DNA of 64,000 nucleotides, from the NCBI RefSeq assembly GCF_014205055.1, contig NZ_JACHMS010000001.1, positions 5,456,001 to 5,520,000 on the forward strand. Reading direction: 5' to 3'. Positions 60,370 through 64,000 of the stretch are shown one piece after another (positions within the stretch are counted from its first letter, which is position 1; every line of letters begins with the position of its first letter). A model generated the notes under the pieces. It was not told where the DNA came from. It was given only the letters and a program-made list of their open reading frames with translations, and searched no databases. Source of the stretch: Streptomyces luteogriseus (GTDB taxonomy: Bacteria > Actinomycetota > Actinomycetes > Streptomycetales > Streptomycetaceae). Position numbers and translations under genes: made by a program.

Positions 60370-60380
60370 CGGCTACCGGT

Positions 60381-61628
60381 TCACGGCGCGCTGCGCTGCC
60401 CGGGCAGGCTCGCCGACAGGGCCGGCGACTGGCCGACCGCACTCGCCGCCGCCGTACGGCGGGACTGCAGCGGGACCGGGTGCTCCGGGTGCAGCGGGGC
60501 GGGCGCCTGGCCGGGCTGGCCCGGATGGTGCCCCGCGTGTCCCGGATGGCCCGGCATGCCGGACCCGGGACCGCCCGGCGCGCTCTCGGTGTCCTGGGGC
60601 CGCTCGCCCTGCGGGCGCCGGGCACGGTACGCCGCCCGGTACGCGGCCGGGGACGAACCCAGCTGGCGGCGGAAGTGCCCGCGCAGGGCGACCGGCGACC
60701 GGAAGCCGCAGCGCCCCGCCACCTCGTCCACCGAGTAGTCCGATGTCTCCAGCAGGCGCTGCGCCTGGAGGACCCGCTGCGTGATCAGCCACTGCAGCGG
60801 AGCGCTCCCGGTCAGCGAGCGGAACCGGCGGTCGAACGTACGCCTGCTCATGTACGCGCGTGCCGCCAGCGTCTCCACGTCGAACTGTTCGTGGAGGTGC
60901 TCCAGCGCCCAGGCGACGACCTCGGCGAGCGGGTCGGCGCCGATCTCCTCCGGTAAAGACCTGTCGAGGTAGCGCTCCTGCCCGCCGCTGCGGCGCGGCG
61001 GCACGACGAGCCGCCTGGCCAGGGCCCCGGCCGCCTCGTTGCCGTGGTCCGTGCGCACGATGTGCAGGCACAGGTCGATGCCCGCGGCCGTGCCCGCCGA
61101 CGTCAGCACGTCGCCGTCGTCGACGAACAGCTCACGCGGGTCCACGTGCACCGACGGATAGCGCTTGGCCAGCGTCGGTGCGTACATCCAGTGTGTCGTC
61201 GCGGGGCGGCCGTCCAGCAGGCCCGCCGCCGCGAGGACGAAGGCACCGGTGCACAGCCCGACGATGCGGGCGCCCTCCTCGTGGGCGCGGCGCAGCGCGT
61301 CGAGCGCCTCCTCCGGTGGCGGCGAAGTGATCGAACGCCAGGCCGGTACGACGACCGTGCCCGCGCGTGAGATCGCCTCCAGGCCATGTGGTGCGGTGAG
61401 TTCGAGTCCCCCGGTGGTCCGTAGCGGACCGTCCTCGCCCCCGCACACCAGCAGTCGGTAGCGCGGTACGCCGGCGTCCTGGCGGTCAACCCCGAACACC
61501 GACAGCGGTATGGAACTCTCGAAGATGGGGCCGCCGCTGAACAGCAGCACCGCGACGATCTCCTTGCGGCGTCGCCCGGAAAGTTTCCGGGCCGCGGCTT
61601 CCGGCGCGGCAGTGGAGTCGTGGCTCAT
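60381..61628 (-). CDS. adpA: Pleiotropic developmental regulator AdpA (AraC family) with TTA codon
   Basis: 415 aa from ATG 61628. N-terminal DJ-1/PfpI-like dimerisation domain (about 24-210) with GLCTGAFVLAAAGLLDG; C-terminal AraC HTH pair (about 235-340) with LAARAYMSRRTFDRRF and VAGRCGFRSPVALRGHFRRQ. The tail is Pro/Gly/His-rich. Leu225 in LDRSLPEE is encoded by TTA (60954-60956), the rare codon that makes translation depend on the bldA tRNA. AdpA controls aerial growth and antibiotic genes. A match to its binding motif TGGCSNGWWY lies upstream. Confidence 0.97.
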   Translation of the reverse strand: MSHDSTAAPEAAARKLSGRRRKEIVAVLLFSGGPIFESSIPLSVFGVDRQDAGVPRYRLLVCGGEDGPLRTTGGLELTAPHGLEAISRAGTVVVPAWRSITSPPPEEALDALRRAHEEGARIVGLCTGAFVLAAAGLLDGRPATTHWMYAPTLAKRYPSVHVDPRELFVDDGDVLTSAGTAAGIDLCLHIVRTDHGNEAAGALARRLVVPPRRSGGQERYLDRSLPEEIGADPLAEVVAWALEHLHEQFDVETLAARAYMSRRTFDRRFRSLTGSAPLQWLITQRVLQAQRLLETSDYSVDEVAGRCGFRSPVALRGHFRRQLGSSPAAYRAAYRARRPQGERPQDTESAPGGPGSGMPGHPGHAGHHPGQPGQAPAPLHPEHPVPLQSRRTAAASAVGQSPALSASLPGQRSAP

Positions 61629-62005
61629 ACTGCTAAGCCCCCCTCGGTGGTCGCGGCTCCTCGGTTGTGTCGCTCCTGCACGTTTCCCCTCGGTCCTGCA
61701 CGAGTCCCCCGCCGTAGACAGTCAAGATCGAATCTACTGTGTGCCGTCGTGCCGAAGTGGCCGGTTCACCACTCGGCACATTGTCGACTTGGCAACTTGG
61801 CGTGAAGCATTCGATCACGAAGCGTTGCACTCGTGGGGCGTGCAGGGAAGTGCGCCTTGTCGCGGTGGCCAATCCACGTAGGGTGCGCCGACCCCCTGAG
61901 GCCCTTTCCGTGCAGGTCGAACGGGGGTTGGGGGGTGGTCGGACCGGGGGATGCGCCAGTACGAGAAGTTGGCTGAAAACCAACGTGCGTGTGCGCGGAA
62001 ACCGG
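61629..62005 (-). promoter_or_regulatory. adpA promoter and leader region (377 bp)
   Basis: No gene is visible here. TGGCCGGTTC at 61758-61767 matches the AdpA motif TGGCSNGWWY, consistent with autoregulation. The stretch is AT-richer than its surroundings near 61730-61830. I could not place the transcription start. Confidence 0.65.
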
Positions 62006-62338
62006 TCAGCCGACCGGTGTATCTCCTCCGGTGTGCCGTCCGCCACGGTGCGACCCCGTTCCGGTGCGGTGGCGCCGGCCCCGGTGGGGTGCCCGGTCCT
62101 CGGCCGCGAGCCGGGCCGCGCCGCGCTCGGACTGGCGCAGCAGCACCCGGCAGGCGCCCGTGACGGCCGCGAGCCCGAGGGCCGTGCCGGCGGCACCGGC
62201 CAGAGAGGCGCCGTAACAGAGAAGCACCACCGGGACGAGCAGGCAGCTGAAGGCGGCCCAGCGAACCACATCCGTCGCGGTGTCCCGCGGCGGCGGGGCC
62301 GCGTGGTCCGCCTCGGCGGCGGCGCGTGGTGCGGACAT
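62006..62338 (-). CDS. Small membrane protein (110 aa)
   Basis: Start ATG 62338 with GGGAG 6 nt upstream. Two helices are likely (VVRWAAFSCLLVPVVLLCYG and LAGAAGTALGLAAVTGACRVLL), then a basic, Gly/His-rich tail. It lies upstream of adpA on the same strand. No known family. Confidence 0.65.
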   Translation of the reverse strand: MSAPRAAAEADHAAPPPRDTATDVVRWAAFSCLLVPVVLLCYGASLAGAAGTALGLAAVTGACRVLLRQSERGAARLAAEDRAPHRGRRHRTGTGSHRGGRHTGGDTPVG

Positions 62339-62645
62339 GCGTGCTCCCTGTGGCGTGACTCACGGAGTTCAACGCGTGGCCGGGGCGTCGGTCACTGGTT
62401 GCCCCGGTCACTCTCACGGGCAAGTGAATCCTGTGCAAACCGCCTGTACAGCGCAGCAACCATTGCGTTACGGGCGGTGCCTCGTGCATGCTCCCTGGAA
62501 CCCGCACGCACCGTGAGCGGGATCTGGGCTAAGGAGGCGTGCCGCCGTACCCTTGGGGGTATGGGGTTGGGAAGACCATTCCCGGACACAGCTCCGCCGC
62601 ACCCTGTTGTCCCTCCCGTATAAGGATCACAACGCCGAGACAGCC
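62339..62645. other. Divergent intergenic region before the universal stress protein (307 bp)
   Basis: It holds two inverted repeats near the USP side: TACCC-TTGG-GGGTA (62548-62561) and TTGGGAAGACCATTCCCGGA (62567-62586) with arms GGGAA/TTCCC. The second resembles the DevR/DosR-type layout only loosely. No gene is visible. Confidence 0.4.
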
Positions 62646-63173
62646 ATGGCCGGTCACGAATTCTTCGAACCCGCGGACCGCAAGCGGCCCGTCGCCGATC
62701 CCACGGCGGCCGAGCCCCTGGCGGCGGAAGAGCCACGCCATTCCTGCGATCCCGCCTTCAAGCACGGGGTCGTCGTCGGCTTCGACGGCTCCACGTCCAG
62801 TGAACGCGCCCTGGCGTACGCGATCGGCATGGCCCATCGGTCCGGATCGGGCCTGATCATCGTGCACGTCGCCAACCGGCTGCCGACCACGGTGTGGGCG
62901 GGCTGTGAGCCGCCCGTGTTCGTGGATGTGCCGGACCACCGCACCGAGGTGCTCGGTCTCGAGCTGGCCTGTGCGGACTACCTCGCCGAGGTGCCCTGGA
63001 TCCTGGTCGAGCGCGGCGGCGACATCTGCCACGAACTCGAAGAGGTCGGCCGGGAGTACGAGGCCGACGCGATCGTCGTCGGCTCCACCCACGGCATCGT
63101 CGGGCGCATCTTCGGCTCGGTCGCGGGTCGGCTCGCCAAGCGGGCGAAGCGGCCCGTCATCGTCATTCCCTGA
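62646..63173 (+). CDS. Universal stress protein (UspA family)
   Basis: 175 aa. Single USP domain with start VVVGFDGSTSSERALAYAIGMA and the ATP-binding motif VGSTHGIVGRIFGSVAGRLAKR, ending RPVIVIP. The N-terminal about 35 residues are an acidic extension. Such proteins bind ATP and help in stress or low-oxygen survival. It precedes a small acetate-transporter-like gene on the same strand. Confidence 0.9.
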   Translation: MAGHEFFEPADRKRPVADPTAAEPLAAEEPRHSCDPAFKHGVVVGFDGSTSSERALAYAIGMAHRSGSGLIIVHVANRLPTTVWAGCEPPVFVDVPDHRTEVLGLELACADYLAEVPWILVERGGDICHELEEVGREYEADAIVVGSTHGIVGRIFGSVAGRLAKRAKRPVIVIP

Positions 63174-63310
63174 CGTTCGCGCAGGAGGGATCTCCTGCGG
63201 CAACTCCCTTGTGCACCGCGCGAATCCACTCGCGCGTAGAGGTGTTTGTGCCCTTGTGAAGGGCATATACGGGACACCGCACAACTGCACATGCACGAAG
63301 GGAGCCCGCC

Positions 63311-63871
63311 GTGGACAAAGACGTCTCCGCGGGAAGTGGAATCACGACCGTGGCCGGTCGACTCGCCCTGGGAATCACCCTGTTGGCCTTCGGACTGGGG
63401 CATACGGCTCTGATCGACGGCGTGTCGGCCGCTGACGCCGTGTCAATCGCCCAGTACGTGGGCGGTATCGCGCTCTTCGTCGTGGGGTTGGCCGCCCTGC
63501 GGGAGGGTGACGCCGCCGGTGGTACGGCGTTCTCGGTGCTCGGGGCGCTGTGGTTCACCTGGGCCGTGTCCGGCAGTGCCTCCGGCAACGAGGCAGGGCT
63601 GTTCCTGCTGTTGTTCGCCCTCGTGGCGCTGTCCCTGACGCTCGCGGGTGGGGATCAGCTCGGTCAGGGCGTGAACGGGCTGTTCTTCATCGCCCTGTTG
63701 CTCATGGCGATCGCCGGCTTCGCCGGCAACGACGGACTCGTGAAGGTGGGCGGCTGGTTCGCCGTCGCCGCGGGTGCGGTGGCCTGGTACGCGGCGACCG
63801 CGGTGCTCGCGCACTGGCCCACGGCGATTCCGCGACGCGCTGCGGGCCGGGGCGTGACGGCCACCGGTTAG
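63311..63871 (+). CDS. GPR1/FUN34/YaaH-like small membrane protein
   Basis: 186 aa from GTG 63311 (GGGAG 6 nt upstream). About six hydrophobic segments, for example LALGITLLAFGLGHTALI, VGGIALFVVGLAAL and GLFLLLFALVALSLTLAGG. The layout resembles the acetate/succinate transporter family, but the NPAPLGL start motif is absent, so the family call is uncertain. Confidence 0.6.
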   Translation: MDKDVSAGSGITTVAGRLALGITLLAFGLGHTALIDGVSAADAVSIAQYVGGIALFVVGLAALREGDAAGGTAFSVLGALWFTWAVSGSASGNEAGLFLLLFALVALSLTLAGGDQLGQGVNGLFFIALLLMAIAGFAGNDGLVKVGGWFAVAAGAVAWYAATAVLAHWPTAIPRRAAGRGVTATG

Positions 63872-63910
63872 CTGCGCCGGCTGGGGAGTTGGGCGGCTTC
63901 CCGGCGATGA

Positions 63911-63952
63911 AACGGACCCCCCGTGCTCGGTGGCAGCACGTGGGGGTCCGTT
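63911..63952 (+). terminator. Intrinsic terminator after the 63311 gene
   Basis: A 17-bp stem with one bulged T (AACGGACCCCCCGTGCT with its partner to 63952) is followed by TTCG and T-rich sequence. Confidence 0.85.
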
Positions 63953-64000
63953 TTCGTTCGTTGGCCTGTGCGGGTGCGTGGGGGCTTGTCGCGCCCACGC

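Noticed and set aside
1..64000. CRISPR arrays, rRNA operon, insertion sequences, prophage
   Set aside because: I saw no regularly spaced direct repeats with unique spacers, no rRNA sequence, no transposase or integrase frames and no phage structural genes.

Overview
This window is chromosomal DNA of a Streptomyces species. Very high GC, GC-rich third codon positions, many GTG starts, Tat and lipoprotein signals, and the gene set itself all point there. From memory, the order matches the S. coelicolor SCO2792-SCO2838 interval read backwards: cslZ/glxA/cslA with an AA10 LPMO at the left, cdgA in the middle, and bglC-cebGFE-cebR and ornA/adpA at the right. Four tRNA genes are present (three identical tRNA-Lys(CTT), one tRNA-His). 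I saw no rRNA, CRISPR array, IS element or prophage.

Left part (1-18.6 kb): a partial Gfo/Idh oxidoreductase diverges from a ROK regulator across a perfect operator. Next come a zinc-ribbon TetR regulator, a surface-anchoring group (LAxTG protein, secreted repeat protein, class F sortase) and the hyphal-tip glycan locus: cslZ (GH6), glxA (copper-radical oxidase), cslA (GT2 synthase), an NlpC/P60-like protein, an SPFH-like protein and the LPMO lpmP behind a DasR-type box. An AMP-dependent acyl-CoA synthetase ends this part; it carries an in-frame palindromic repeat and reads into an antisense tRNA-Lys.

Middle part (18.7-46.5 kb): a catabolic locus combines an IclR regulator, a four-gene polar amino-acid or ectoine-type ABC importer, DUF3830, an amidase, a D-2-hydroxyacid dehydrogenase and two Asp/Glu-racemase-fold enzymes. 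Small membrane proteins, an LLM oxidoreductase, the GGDEF-EAL protein CdgA and a secreted M6-type protease follow. Then comes a translationally coupled module that looks like a nuclease-helicase split into three proteins (Cas4/RecB-type Fe-S nuclease, unknown 530-aa partner, SF1 helicase). A PAP2 protein, histidine phosphatase, HTH-TPR regulator, spermidine-synthase-like methyltransferase and a two-component system complete the part.

Right part (46.6-64 kb): an alpha-galactoside operon (binding protein, two permeases, GH36) converges on the cellobiose operon cebEFG-bglC with cebR. CebR boxes lie before cebE and on the bglC start codon. Neither transporter has its own ATPase, as expected if a shared MsiK serves both. 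Beyond lie a Nudix hydrolase, an MFS exporter, tRNA-His, ornA, adpA with its TTA codon, a universal stress protein and a GPR1/FUN34/YaaH-family membrane protein.

The genes link developmental control (adpA, cdgA, ornA), tip glycan synthesis (cslA/glxA/lpmP) and saprophytic sugar uptake (ceb, alpha-galactoside). Several genes appear to be expressed from leaderless transcripts.
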